Assembly (NCBI GenBank): GCA_033763835.1
Contig: JANRJS010000022.1
Coordinates: 104,025-168,024 of the forward strand
Direction: 5' to 3'
Length of the DNA stretch: 64,000 bases
Source of the DNA: JAPKYZ01 sp033763835
GTDB lineage: Bacteria; Acidobacteriota; Terriglobia; Bryobacterales; Bryobacteraceae
The notes under the pieces are model-generated. The model saw only the letters and a program-made list of their open reading frames with translations, had not been told where the DNA came from and did not search any database. This document shows, piece after piece, positions 39,123-47,579 of the stretch (position 1 is the stretch's first letter; every line of letters starts with the position of its first letter). The position numbers and the translations under genes were made by a program.

Positions 39123-40549
39123 TGGCGAACCGTCAAACCAAGTACACGGCTTACGCGGGAATCTATCTGATCTTGATTCTCGCAATCCTCGTCGCGGCGA
39201 ATTTTCTCGCCAACCGCTACAACAAGAGTTACGACACGACCGCCAACAAACGCTACAGCCTTTCCGATCAGACGATCAAGATCGTGAAGGACCTGAAGCA
39301 AGACGTGAAGCTGACCTATTTCGACAAGGCCACGCAGTTCCCGCAGGCCAAGGATCTCCTCGACCGCTACAGCACGCTGTCGCCGAAGATCAAGGTCGAG
39401 TACATCGATCCTTACAAGAAGCCGACGCTCGCAAAGTCGTATGGCGTGAAGACCGAGGGTTCGCTCTATCTCGACGCGGGCGCGAAGCGCGAGGAAGCCA
39501 AGAGCGTCAGCGAAGAGGAGATCACCGGCGCGCTGATTCGCGCAATCAAGGGCGGCGAACGAAACGTTTGTTTTGTGCAAGGCTTCGGCGAAAAGTCGCT
39601 CGAAGAAACGCGCGGCCCCGGCTATTCGCAATTAAAAGAGTCCATCGAGAAAGCGAATTACAAGACGCGCTCCATTTCGTTTGGAGGACCCGAGCCGACG
39701 GAAGCGAAGGCGGGCGAGAAAAAGGCCATCGACGTCACGGCGTCCGCGCCCGCCGCGCCGGGCAAAGTAGATATTCCCGGCGACTGCACCATCGTCGTCG
39801 TCGCCGGTCCGCGGTTCGACTATCCGCAAGCGGCCGTAGATGCGCTGAAAGCAAGGGTCGAGTCGGGCGGACGGGTGTTGTTCCTGCTCGACCCACCGCT
39901 GCAGATCGGCCGCGAGACCATCGCGGAGAATGCCGCGCTCAACGCGGTCCTGGCGGGCTGGGGCGTGACCCCGAACAAAGATCTGGTGATCGACATGTCG
40001 GGCATCGGCCAGATTTTCGGCTTAAGCGAAGTGGTGTCGTTGGTGACCAGCTACAGCTCGCAGGCCATCGTTCGAGAGATGAAGGACGTAGCGGTGGGCA
40101 TTCCGCTGTCGCGTTCGTTCGAAGCGAAGAGCGCGGACAAGACCAACATCGAGACGCTGTTTTCGTCCTCGAGAGCAAGCTTCGCCACAGCCCAGCTTTC
40201 CGCCGCCGAAATCCGCCCGTCGCCGAACGACCGGAAAGGGCCTCTGCCTTTGGCCGCCGCCGGAACCTATAGCGGCGCGAGCGGACAAGGACGCTTCGTC
40301 GTCGTCGGCAGTTCCGGCTTTGTCGCGAATAATCTCTTGCGGTTCAACGGCAATCGCGACCTAACCCTTAACACGCTGAACTGGCTTTCCGCCGACGAGG
40401 ATTTGATCTCGATCCGGCCTAAGGATCCCGAGGACCGGCGCTTGACGCTCAGCCGTTCGCAAATGGTGATGGTGCGCAGCGTCAGCCAGTTTGTGATTCC
40501 GCTGATCGTGATCGCCGTGGGCGTACTGGTTTGGTGGAGACGGAGATAG
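39122..40549 (+). CDS. GldG-like ABC-associated protein
   Basis: A 475-residue protein that overlaps the permease stop by one base. It has an N-terminal membrane helix (AGIYLILILAILVAANFLA), a large exported part (about 40-445) and a C-terminal membrane helix ending VLVWWRRR. The exported part begins RYSLSDQTIKIVKDLKQDVK and LTYFDKA, typical of the GldG/intraflagellar-transport-like domain, and includes KIKVEYIDPYKKPTLAKSYG and GGRVLFLLDPPLQ. GldG is the third component of GldAFG systems. The layout agrees with E. coli-independent ABC complexes that sense or move surface polymers. Confidence 0.85.
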   Translation: MANRQTKYTAYAGIYLILILAILVAANFLANRYNKSYDTTANKRYSLSDQTIKIVKDLKQDVKLTYFDKATQFPQAKDLLDRYSTLSPKIKVEYIDPYKKPTLAKSYGVKTEGSLYLDAGAKREEAKSVSEEEITGALIRAIKGGERNVCFVQGFGEKSLEETRGPGYSQLKESIEKANYKTRSISFGGPEPTEAKAGEKKAIDVTASAPAAPGKVDIPGDCTIVVVAGPRFDYPQAAVDALKARVESGGRVLFLLDPPLQIGRETIAENAALNAVLAGWGVTPNKDLVIDMSGIGQIFGLSEVVSLVTSYSSQAIVREMKDVAVGIPLSRSFEAKSADKTNIETLFSSSRASFATAQLSAAEIRPSPNDRKGPLPLAAAGTYSGASGQGRFVVVGSSGFVANNLLRFNGNRDLTLNTLNWLSADEDLISIRPKDPEDRRLTLSRSQMVMVRSVSQFVIPLIVIAVGVLVWWRRR

Positions 40550-40553
40550 CGGT

Positions 40554-41882
40554 ATGCAGTTTCGCGGATTGCTGATCGCCCTGGGGTTGGCCGTCGCGCT
40601 GGGCGTGGGCTGGTGGTATTCGAACCGGCTCGAAAAGGAGAAGGAGGGTAAGCCGCCCTCCGACGCCTCGCCGAAACTGGTCGATCTCGCCGACGATCAA
40701 TTCAAAACGGTAGAAATCGCGAAGGCCGGATCGCCGGCGGTGAAGCTCGAACGCGGAGGCGACGGGAAATGGAAGATTGTCGCTCCAGAGGCGCTGCCCG
40801 CCGATCAGGAATCGGTGAGCGGCGTGACTTCGACGCTCGGAAGTTTTTCGAGCGACAAGCTGGTCGAGGAGAAAGCGAGCGACCTCGCGCAATTCGGTCT
40901 GACCAACCCCAGCCTAAGGGTCTCCATCGGATCGAAGGACGGTAAGACGCGCACGCTGCTGATCGGCGACGAGGCCCCGGCGAGCGGCGGGTCTTACGCC
41001 AAGCTCGAAGGCGACCCGCGCGTGTTCACGGTCTTCTCTTACAACAAGAGTTCCATCGAGAAGACGGCGAACGACCTGCGCGACAAGCGGCTACTGACGT
41101 TCGACCCCGATAAGGTCACGCGCGTCGAAGTGGCGGCGGCGAAGAAGCCCGTTATCGCGTTCGGCAAGAACGCGGGCGGCGATTGGCAGATCGTTCAACC
41201 GGGACCCTACCGGGCCGACAACCTGCAAGTGGAAGAGATCGTCCGCAAACTGAAAGACGCAAAGATGGACCTCTCCGCCGCGGCGGAAGAGACCGCCAAG
41301 TTCCCCGCCCTATTCGCCGCCGGGCAGCCAGTGGCCGTCGCGAAAGTCACCGACGCGGGTGGGACGCAGCAAATCGAGATTCGTAAGAACAAGGACGACT
41401 TCTACGCGAAATCGAGCGCGGTGCCGGGCGTTTGGAAGGCGGCGAAGGAACTGGGCGAAGGTCTCGATAAACCGATCGACGAGCTGCGCAACAAGAAGGT
41501 TTTCGATTTCGGATTCAACGACCCCACGAAGCTCTCCATCCGGATCGGCGACACAGAAACGGCTCTTGCGAAGTCCGGCGACGACTGGATGCGCGCGGGT
41601 AAGCGCATGGATTCGTCTGGCGTGCAATCGATCGTCGATAAGCTGCGCGATTTAGCCGCCATCAAGTTTCTCGACAAGGGGGCGCCGCCGCAAAACATGA
41701 CCATCTCCGTGACCGCGAAGCGTGAAGAGAAGATCGCGATCGGTCAAGCGGACGGACGCTGGCTCGCGCAACGCGAGGGCGAACCGGCGCTCTACGAACT
41801 CGACGGCAAGCTGGTCGGTGAACTCGAAACCGCCGTCAAGCAGTTGAAAGAAGCCGCTCCCGCGCAACCCGCAAAGAAGTAG
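40554..41882 (+). CDS. DUF4340-domain protein of the Gld-like ABC operon
   Basis: A 442-residue protein anchored by one N-terminal helix (FRGLLIALGLAVALGVGWWY) with two or three repeated DUF4340-type units. LERGGDGKWKIVAPEALPAD with a VTSTLGSFSSDKLVEEKASD stretch is repeated as FGKNAGGDWQIVQPGPYRAD and LAKSGDDWMRAGKRMDSSGV. It therefore looks like a string of small beta-domains exposed outside the membrane. DUF4340 genes regularly accompany GldAFG-like operons. The gene starts 4 bases after the GldG-like gene and ends the operon. Confidence 0.87.
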   Translation: MQFRGLLIALGLAVALGVGWWYSNRLEKEKEGKPPSDASPKLVDLADDQFKTVEIAKAGSPAVKLERGGDGKWKIVAPEALPADQESVSGVTSTLGSFSSDKLVEEKASDLAQFGLTNPSLRVSIGSKDGKTRTLLIGDEAPASGGSYAKLEGDPRVFTVFSYNKSSIEKTANDLRDKRLLTFDPDKVTRVEVAAAKKPVIAFGKNAGGDWQIVQPGPYRADNLQVEEIVRKLKDAKMDLSAAAEETAKFPALFAAGQPVAVAKVTDAGGTQQIEIRKNKDDFYAKSSAVPGVWKAAKELGEGLDKPIDELRNKKVFDFGFNDPTKLSIRIGDTETALAKSGDDWMRAGKRMDSSGVQSIVDKLRDLAAIKFLDKGAPPQNMTISVTAKREEKIAIGQADGRWLAQREGEPALYELDGKLVGELETAVKQLKEAAPAQPAKK

Positions 41883-41903
41883 CCTCCTTTCAGTCCGGCG
41901 ATA

Positions 41904-43166
41904 ATGAAGAGCTTGAACGCGCTCCTCACGGACTTCTACCAACTGACGATGGCCGCCGGTTACTTCGCCGCCGGCAAGTTACGCGACCGCGCGACGTTCG
42001 AGTTGTTCGTGCGCCGCCTGCCTCCCGGCCGCGAGTTTCTCGTGTTCGCCGGGCTCGATCAAGCGCTCGACTATCTGGAGTCTTTGCGGTTTACCTCGGA
42101 AGAAATCGCGTGGCTACGAACGCTGGCGCAGTTCTCGCGCACGCCGCCCGAGTTTTGGGACTATTTGGCGGATTTCCGGTTTACGGGCGAAGTCTACGCG
42201 CCGCGCGAAGGCACGCCGATGTACGCGAACGAGCCGCTAATCACCGTGCGCGCGCCGCTGATCGAGGCGCAGATCGTCGAGACGTTCCTGCTCTCGACCA
42301 TCGGTTTTCAAACGCTGATCGCGACGAAGGCGGCCATTGTCGTGGAAGCCGCCCAAGGCCGTCCGGTGATCGAGTTCGGTTCCCGCCGTGCTCATTCGCC
42401 GCAAGCCGGACTGTATGCCGCCCGCGCGGCTTACATCGGCGGCTGCGCCGGTACGAGTAACGCGGAAGCGGGCATGCGATTTGGAATTCCCGTCTTCGGA
42501 ACCGCCGCGCATTCCTGGGTGCTGGCGTTCGATTCCGAACGGGAGGCGTTCGCCAGGCTGCAAGCGTTGCTCGGCGAGCGCTGCACGTATCTGATCGATA
42601 CGCACGACACCTTACAAGGTGCACGCCTAGCCGTGGAGTTGGGGCGGCCGATTTCCGGGGTGCGGCTCGATTCCGGCGACTTGGTGTCGCTCTCGATCCG
42701 CGTACGCGAGATTCTCGACGCAGGCGGATTTCCGGAAGCGAGAATCATGGCGACCAACGAACTCGACGAGTGGAAGATTCGCGACGTGATCGAGCGTGGG
42801 GCTAGGATCGACGCCTTCGGCGTAGGCTCGTCGCTTGCGACTTCTTCGGACGCTCCATCGCTGGGCGCCGTTTACAAGCTGGTCGAGATCGAGAGCGGCG
42901 GCGTCAAGCGTTACCCGGCGAAACACAGCCCCGAGAAGCACACCGTGGCGGGCGCAAAGCAGGTTTTCCGGTACGCGGATTTCGACCTGATCGGTCTCGC
43001 CACGGATTGCATCCCGCTGCCGGGCGAGTGCCGGGCGTTACTCGAACCGGCGATGGCGGGCGGCGTCCGTCTAGCGGGCCGCGAGTTGCCGCGCTTCGAT
43101 CCCGCATCCGCTGCGGTGTCTCGCGGCATCCGATGGAGTGAAGCGCTAGAAGCTTTACAGCCATGA
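41904..43166 (+). CDS. pncB: Nicotinate phosphoribosyltransferase
   Basis: A 420-residue enzyme that joins nicotinate to PRPP to make nicotinate mononucleotide, the Preiss-Handler step of NAD synthesis. The start SLNALLTDFYQLTMAAGYF is the hallmark of the family. REFLVFAGLDQALDYLE, VIEFGSRRAHSPQAGLYAAR (substrate-binding Arg/His block), FGTAAHSWVLAF, LDSGDLVSLSIRVREIL and ATNELDEW follow. The next gene, a nicotinamidase, starts in the ATGA overlap at 43163, so the two make one salvage unit. Confidence 0.92.
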   Translation: MKSLNALLTDFYQLTMAAGYFAAGKLRDRATFELFVRRLPPGREFLVFAGLDQALDYLESLRFTSEEIAWLRTLAQFSRTPPEFWDYLADFRFTGEVYAPREGTPMYANEPLITVRAPLIEAQIVETFLLSTIGFQTLIATKAAIVVEAAQGRPVIEFGSRRAHSPQAGLYAARAAYIGGCAGTSNAEAGMRFGIPVFGTAAHSWVLAFDSEREAFARLQALLGERCTYLIDTHDTLQGARLAVELGRPISGVRLDSGDLVSLSIRVREILDAGGFPEARIMATNELDEWKIRDVIERGARIDAFGVGSSLATSSDAPSLGAVYKLVEIESGGVKRYPAKHSPEKHTVAGAKQVFRYADFDLIGLATDCIPLPGECRALLEPAMAGGVRLAGRELPRFDPASAAVSRGIRWSEALEALQP

Positions 43167-43732
43167 AAACCGTCCTCTTCGACATCGACACGCAGCTCGA
43201 TTTTCTGCTCCCGGCGGGAGCCCTTTACGTCCCCGGCGCGGAGACGCTCATTCCCCGCTTCGCGAAGATTACGGCCTACGCGGTCGCGAACGGAATTCCC
43301 ATCGTCTCAACCATGGACGCGCATACGGAAGACGATCCCGAGTTCCGCGCGTGGCCGCACCATTGCGTGCGCGGCTCGCTGGGGCAACGGAAGGCGGTGG
43401 CTCCGGTAGCGGGCGCCGCGACGGTACCGCTGACGGGCGAGTGCCCCGACGTATCCGGGGCCCGGCAGATCGTGCTCGAAAAGGTAACCGTCGATTGCTT
43501 TACGAACCCGAACCTGCCCGCCGTCTTGAAGCAACTGGCCGCGGACCGTTACATCGTGTTCGGCGTCGTCACGGAGGTCTGCGTGCGCCGCGCCATCGAG
43601 GGGCTGCTGAAGACAGGCAAGAGGGTCGAGGTGATCGAAGACGCGATCCGCCATCTCGACGAGCGGGCCGCGCAAGAGACGCTCGACCGACTTCAGGCGG
43701 CGGGCGGCGGAATTTCGACCGGCTTCGCCTGA
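43163..43732 (+). CDS. Nicotinamidase/isochorismatase-family hydrolase
   Basis: A 189-residue isochorismatase-fold amidase. The catalytic triad is readable: D9 in VLFDIDTQLDF, Lys in IVLEKVTVDCFTN and Cys in FGVVTEVCVRRAIEGL. Its adjacent position to pncB (4-base overlap) makes nicotinamidase, converting nicotinamide to nicotinate, the best assignment. The metal-binding His set (DAHTEDDPEF and WPHHCVRGSLGQ) is present as well. The 3' end overlaps the rsfS gene of the opposite strand by 40 bases. Confidence 0.85.
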   Translation: MKTVLFDIDTQLDFLLPAGALYVPGAETLIPRFAKITAYAVANGIPIVSTMDAHTEDDPEFRAWPHHCVRGSLGQRKAVAPVAGAATVPLTGECPDVSGARQIVLEKVTVDCFTNPNLPAVLKQLAADRYIVFGVVTEVCVRRAIEGLLKTGKRVEVIEDAIRHLDERAAQETLDRLQAAGGGISTGFA

Positions 43733-44049
43733 CGCCAAAGCCGTTCGAGATCGTAGAACGAACGCGCTTGCGGCGACATCACATGCACCACCAAATCGCC
43801 GTAATCGAGAAGAATCCATTCGGCGCTTTGGTAGCCTTCGCTCGATTTCGCGCGCTCGCCGATGGTGGCGAGTTGTTTTTCGATCTCGTCGGCGATGGCC
43901 TGATTCTGCCGTGAATTGGTGCCGCTGCAAATCAAAAAGAAGTCGGCGAACGACGTGACCTCGCGCAAATCCAGCACGCGAATGTCGATCGCTTTTTTCG
44001 AGTCCGCGGCGTGCGCGGCGACCGTCCAGGAGGCAGTGAGCGTCTCGAT
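43693..44049 (-). CDS. rsfS: Ribosomal silencing factor RsfS with a probable AUC start
   Basis: RsfS binds ribosomal protein uL14 and blocks subunit joining in starved cells. The core is unmistakable: LDLREVTSFADFFLICSGTN, NQAIADEIEKQLATIGERAK, EWILLDYGDLVVHVMSPQAR and FYDLERLW. The only in-frame NTG start other than CTG is GTG 43977, which would cut off the first helix and strand; the upstream codons read TVAAHAADSKKAIDIR, just as RsfS N-termini do. In-frame TAG stops the frame at 44064. A TANNNT hexamer (TACGCT, 44056-44061) ends 6 bases before ATC at 44047-44049, giving 118 residues, a normal length. CTG 44053-44055 is the alternative. Confidence 0.75.
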   Translation of the reverse strand: METLTASWTVAAHAADSKKAIDIRVLDLREVTSFADFFLICSGTNSRQNQAIADEIEKQLATIGERAKSSEGYQSAEWILLDYGDLVVHVMSPQARSFYDLERLWRQAKPVEIPPPAA

Positions 44050-44055
44050 ACCCAG

Positions 44056-44061
44056 AGCGTA
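44056..44061 (-). promoter_or_regulatory. Leaderless-type -10 hexamer for rsfS
   Basis: TACGCT on the minus strand overlaps the upstream in-frame stop and ends 6 bases before the ATC codon proposed as start. If real, the transcript begins at or beside that codon. Confidence 0.4.
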
Positions 44062-44080
44062 CTACACTGCCCGCCGGTAT

Positions 44081-44086
44081 TACACT
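44081..44086 (+). promoter_or_regulatory. Leaderless-type -10 hexamer for the gene at 44094
   Basis: TACACT ends 7 bases before ATG 44094 (and 4 before GTG 44091). The spacing of other genes here favours the ATG. It is divergent from the rsfS element 20 bases away. Confidence 0.45.
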
Positions 44087-44093
44087 AAAAGTG

Positions 44094-44954
44094 ATGCGTC
44101 TACACGCCGCGCTTGTTGTGTCTTTGGCCGCCGGTGCGTTGGCGGCGCAAGACCTCTCAACCGCGCCGCCGGACAAAACACGCCTCGAAATCTCGCGTCT
44201 GGAAGAGTTGGTTCGGGAAGGCGCGGTGGCGAAATCGAAGCTCGATCAGGCGAAATCGGCGCTGGCGGACGCCGAAGACGAAGCGATCCTTAAGCGGACG
44301 CTTTTCGGACACTTGACGGTCGACGATCTCACTAGCGACCAAGCGTCGCAGATGGTGGAAGCGGCAACGCGGCGCGTCGATCGCGTCAAGCTGCGGCTGG
44401 AAGCGATGCGCAAGCTGGTGGACGAGGGTATCGTCGCGCGCACCGAGTTGACCCCCATCCTCGAAGAACTGGACTTGCGGCGGCGCACTTTCGATCTGGC
44501 CGAATCGCGGCAGAGGACGCTAGCGCAACTGGTCGAGATGATCGAAGCGGAGCAACTCGCGAGCGCGAAAGCCGCCGAAGAGCGTGCGGCGGTGGAATCG
44601 GCGACCCCGTGGCGAATCTCGGAAAAGTACGAGGGCAACGGCTGGTTCCGGCTGACGATGCTGTCGGCGATCGAGATGGCGTTTAAGCGGCGATTCGACC
44701 GCGACTTGCCCGTCAGCGCGCTCGGAATGACGACGCTCCATCGGACTATGGGTTTCGATCACCGCGACCGCGTGGATGTGGCCATCGCGCCCGACTCCGC
44801 CGAGGGCGTGTGGCTGCGCAAGTTTCTCGAGACGAATCGAATTCCCTACTTTGCGTTCCGCAGCTTCTCGCCCGGCCAAGCCACCGCGCCCCACATCCAC
44901 ATTGGCCCGCCGAGCTTACGCATCCCCAAGTACACGTCGCTCGGCGCGCCGTAG
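44094..44954 (+). CDS. Exported coiled-coil protein with a C-terminal M15-like domain
   Basis: A 286-residue protein with a signal peptide (MRLHAALVVSLAAGALAAQD) and a long helical region (about 30-175, rich in Glu, Ala, Arg; heptads such as ISRLEELVREGAVAKSKLDQ) that should be a coiled coil. The C-terminal part (about 195-286) has SALGMTTLHRTMGFDHRDRV with RVDVAIAPDSAEG, IPYFAFRSFSPGQ and APHIHIGPPS. The H...D and final H-x-H spacing recalls the metal set of peptidase M15 (DD-peptidase) folds. Peptidoglycan cleavage is thus possible but unproven. No homologue is named with certainty. Confidence 0.6.
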   Translation: MRLHAALVVSLAAGALAAQDLSTAPPDKTRLEISRLEELVREGAVAKSKLDQAKSALADAEDEAILKRTLFGHLTVDDLTSDQASQMVEAATRRVDRVKLRLEAMRKLVDEGIVARTELTPILEELDLRRRTFDLAESRQRTLAQLVEMIEAEQLASAKAAEERAAVESATPWRISEKYEGNGWFRLTMLSAIEMAFKRRFDRDLPVSALGMTTLHRTMGFDHRDRVDVAIAPDSAEGVWLRKFLETNRIPYFAFRSFSPGQATAPHIHIGPPSLRIPKYTSLGAP

Positions 44955-44967
44955 AAGTCCGCCCCAG

Positions 44968-44973
44968 TACAAT
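44968..44973 (+). promoter_or_regulatory. -10 hexamer upstream of hpt
   Basis: TACAAT lies 11 bases before ATG 44985, giving an expected leader of only about 4-5 bases. The three-gene hpt-GMC unit would start here. Confidence 0.4.
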
Positions 44974-44984
44974 AGCCGTTACCG

Positions 44985-45515
44985 ATGACGGCCAATCAGC
45001 TTCGGGTCTTGATCCCCGCCGACGAAATCGATAAGCGCGTTCGCGAATTAGGCGCGCAGATCGAGCGCGACTATCCCGAGGGTCCGCTTTTTCTCATTTG
45101 CATTTTGAAAGGCGCGTTCGCGTTTCTCGCCGACCTCTCGCGCGCGATCTCGCGGCCCGTCCAAATCGACTTCCTCTCCGTCTCGAGCTACGGGAAGGCC
45201 AAGACCAGTTCGGGCGAGGTGCGCCTCGTCAAGGATCTCGACATGTCGATCGAAGGGGCGAACGTCGTTGTCATCGAGGACATCGTCGATACCGGAATCA
45301 CGCTCACGTATCTGATTCACGTGCTAAGCCAGCGCAAGCCTCGCTCGATCCGCATCGCCGCGTTGCTCGACAAACCGTCCCGCCGCATGCGCCCCATCAA
45401 AGTGGACTATCGGGGGTTCGAGATTCCCGACGAGTTCGTCGTCGGCTATGGACTCGACTACGCGGAGCAGTATCGTAATCTCAAGGACATTTGCATCTTG
45501 GAGGAACCGAAATGA
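44985..45515 (+). CDS. hpt: Hypoxanthine phosphoribosyltransferase
   Basis: A 176-residue purine salvage enzyme, making IMP or GMP from hypoxanthine or guanine and PRPP. The hallmarks are LIPADEIDKRVRELGAQIER, ILKGAFAFLADLSRAI, FLSVSSYGKAKTSSGEVRLV, the PRPP loop VVVIEDIVDTGITLTYL and VDYRGFEIPDEFVVGYGLDY. The last of these includes the base-binding aromatic. It overlaps the next gene by 4 bases (ATGA), an unexpected operon link of salvage with a dehydrogenase. Confidence 0.94.
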   Translation: MTANQLRVLIPADEIDKRVRELGAQIERDYPEGPLFLICILKGAFAFLADLSRAISRPVQIDFLSVSSYGKAKTSSGEVRLVKDLDMSIEGANVVVIEDIVDTGITLTYLIHVLSQRKPRSIRIAALLDKPSRRMRPIKVDYRGFEIPDEFVVGYGLDYAEQYRNLKDICILEEPK

Positions 45516-45916
45516 AGCGCCGCGAAGCGCTGGTGGTGTTGGGAGCGGCGGCCGCTCCGGCAACCGCCGCCGAGCCGAAGTTTCTCACCGCCGCGGAGTT
45601 CGGCGAACTGGCAAAGCTGGTCGATGCGATTCTTCCCCGAACCGATACACCAGGAGCCTCCGATGCGCTCGCGCACGTACTCATCGACGAGCGTTGCGCC
45701 GCCAACGCGGAGTTCGGTGGACGCATCCGAAGCATGATCGCCGCCCTGAAGGGCCTGCCGAACGGGTGGGATCGAACCGAACACTTTCGCGTTCTCAAGG
45801 ACGCGACCATCGACGCCTACTATTCCACGCGCGACGGCTTGCAAACCGAACTCGGCTGGAACGCCAATACCTACCTGCCCGAATGGAAGGGCTGCACGCA
45901 CGAGGAGCACCGCTAG
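45512..45916 (+). CDS. Gluconate 2-dehydrogenase subunit 3-like protein
   Basis: A 134-residue small subunit. It begins with a Tat-like signal (MKRREALVVLGAAAAPATAA) and continues FLTAAEFGELAKLVDAILPR with TDTPGASDALAHVLIDERCA, the gamma-subunit signature of membrane-bound FAD dehydrogenases. In such enzymes the small subunit carries the signal that exports the folded, FAD-loaded catalytic subunit to the periplasm. The catalytic partner follows with a 1-base overlap. No cytochrome c subunit gene is adjacent in the same direction; the heptahaem cytochrome downstream is convergent. Confidence 0.85.
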   Translation: MKRREALVVLGAAAAPATAAEPKFLTAAEFGELAKLVDAILPRTDTPGASDALAHVLIDERCAANAEFGGRIRSMIAALKGLPNGWDRTEHFRVLKDATIDAYYSTRDGLQTELGWNANTYLPEWKGCTHEEHR

Positions 45917-47568
45917 TGCAAGCGCCACAGGTGCAGCGAAGCCCGGAAGTGCACGATGTCATCGTCGTCGGCAGCGGCGCGGCCGGCGGCATGGCGGCCT
46001 GGAATCTCACGCGGCAAGGCGTGAACGTGTTGATGCTCGACGCCGGGGAGAAGTTCCGGCGTACGCAGTTTTGGAGCCACGTCAAGCCCTGGGAGGCCCG
46101 CGAAAAACTAGCGAAGGGCCAGCGGCCGCCGAGATTCTACGTCGATACGAATGAACAGCCGTACCTCACCGATCCGAAGAATCCGTTCGAGTTGGTGCGC
46201 GTGTGGGGACGGGGCGGCAAGACCAACGTGTGGGGCCGCGTGTCGCTCCGCTATTCCGATCTCGATTTCGAAGGACCGGCGCGCGACGGTTGGGAGATTC
46301 CCTGGCCGATCCGTTACAAGGACATCGCGCCCTATTACGATCGCGTCGAGCAATTGATCGGCGTGTGCGGCGGCGACGACGACCAACCTTCGCTGCCGGG
46401 ATCGAAGTTCCACCTGCCCCCGCCGGCGCCCCGTTGCGGTGAGCGCATGTTGATGCGCGCGGCGAAAAGTGCCGGCATCAACGTCGTCCCCGTGCGCCGT
46501 GCGGTGTTGACGAAGGAGCACAACGGCCGTCCGAAGTGCCACTTCTGCGGAGCCTGCGGCAAGGGCTGCGACATCGGCGCGTTCTTCAACTCGTCGGACT
46601 ACCTCATCGAACCCGCGTTCAAGACGGGACGATTGAAAGTTACCGACAACGCCGTCGCCGCCCGGATTCTCGTCGACGATCGCGGGCTGGCGAACGGTGT
46701 CCAATACTTCGACAGGCTCACCCGCGAAGAGCGCCGCGTATATGCGAAGCGTGTCGTCGTCGCGGCGAGTTGTATCGATTCGACGCGGTTGTTACTGAAC
46801 TCGAAATCGCCGCGCTATCCGAACGGGCTCGGCAATTCGAGCGACGCCATCGGTCGATATTTAACCGAGCAGGTGCGCTTCCATATGTACGGCTTCGCCC
46901 CCGAGTTAATCGGCACGAAAGCGCAGAACGACGACGGAATCGGCGGCGAGCATATCTACCTGCCGCGCTACAACTACCAGGGCAAGAAGCGCGATTACTT
47001 ACGCGGATTCGGCAGCCAATTCTGGAATACCGGCGCGCAACCGGGGCTCGCGTGGGCGAAGCAAATTCCGGGGCACGGCGCGGATTTCAAGAAGGCGGTC
47101 AAGGATCGTTTTCCGGCGATGATTGCCATGCACCCATACGGCGAAGTGCTGCCCTACCGGCACAATCGCGTGACCGTCGAAGGAACGCCAAACGACCGGT
47201 ACGGCGTGCCAATCGCCAAGATCGAGTACACAATCGGCGACAACGAGCGCAAGATGGTCGCCGAGATGTACGACATGGCCGAATCGATCTTCCGCGCGGC
47301 GAAAGCCGAGATGCTGCCCTTCACGCGCGGAGCCATCGACAGCTTTGGCAGCGCCATCCACGAGCACGGCACCTGCCGCATGGGCGACGACGCCCGGCGC
47401 GCACCCTTGAACAAGTTCAACCAGATGCACGACGTGACGAACGTGTTCGTGGTCGACGGTTCCTCGTTCACTACGGCGAGCGAGAAAAATCCGACGCTGA
47501 CGATTCTCGCGCTGGCGTGGCGGGCGTCGGATTATCTGGCGGGCGAAATCAAACGCGGCAACGTCTAG
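45916..47568 (+). CDS. GMC-family FAD dehydrogenase, catalytic subunit
   Basis: A 550-residue GMC oxidoreductase from GTG 45916, whose first base is the last of the preceding stop; the longer open frame runs through hpt and is rejected. The FAD loop is VIVVGSGAAGGMAAWNL (G19 to G25), VWGRGGKTNVWGR is the second FAD block, and IHEHGTCRMG with KNPTLTILALAW are the C-terminal GMC motifs. A Cys cluster C208-x2-C211-x2-C214-x3-C218 resembles the iron-sulfur site of bacterial FAD-glucose dehydrogenases. It has no signal of its own and is probably exported with the small subunit. The substrate is likely an aldose or sugar acid. Confidence 0.88.
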   Translation: MQAPQVQRSPEVHDVIVVGSGAAGGMAAWNLTRQGVNVLMLDAGEKFRRTQFWSHVKPWEAREKLAKGQRPPRFYVDTNEQPYLTDPKNPFELVRVWGRGGKTNVWGRVSLRYSDLDFEGPARDGWEIPWPIRYKDIAPYYDRVEQLIGVCGGDDDQPSLPGSKFHLPPPAPRCGERMLMRAAKSAGINVVPVRRAVLTKEHNGRPKCHFCGACGKGCDIGAFFNSSDYLIEPAFKTGRLKVTDNAVAARILVDDRGLANGVQYFDRLTREERRVYAKRVVVAASCIDSTRLLLNSKSPRYPNGLGNSSDAIGRYLTEQVRFHMYGFAPELIGTKAQNDDGIGGEHIYLPRYNYQGKKRDYLRGFGSQFWNTGAQPGLAWAKQIPGHGADFKKAVKDRFPAMIAMHPYGEVLPYRHNRVTVEGTPNDRYGVPIAKIEYTIGDNERKMVAEMYDMAESIFRAAKAEMLPFTRGAIDSFGSAIHEHGTCRMGDDARRAPLNKFNQMHDVTNVFVVDGSSFTTASEKNPTLTILALAWRASDYLAGEIKRGNV

Positions 47569-47579
47569 CAAGACAAGGT

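Noticed and set aside
45448..45915. Upstream extension of the GMC frame
   Set aside because: It runs through hpt and the small subunit in another frame. The FAD domain starts after GTG 45916.
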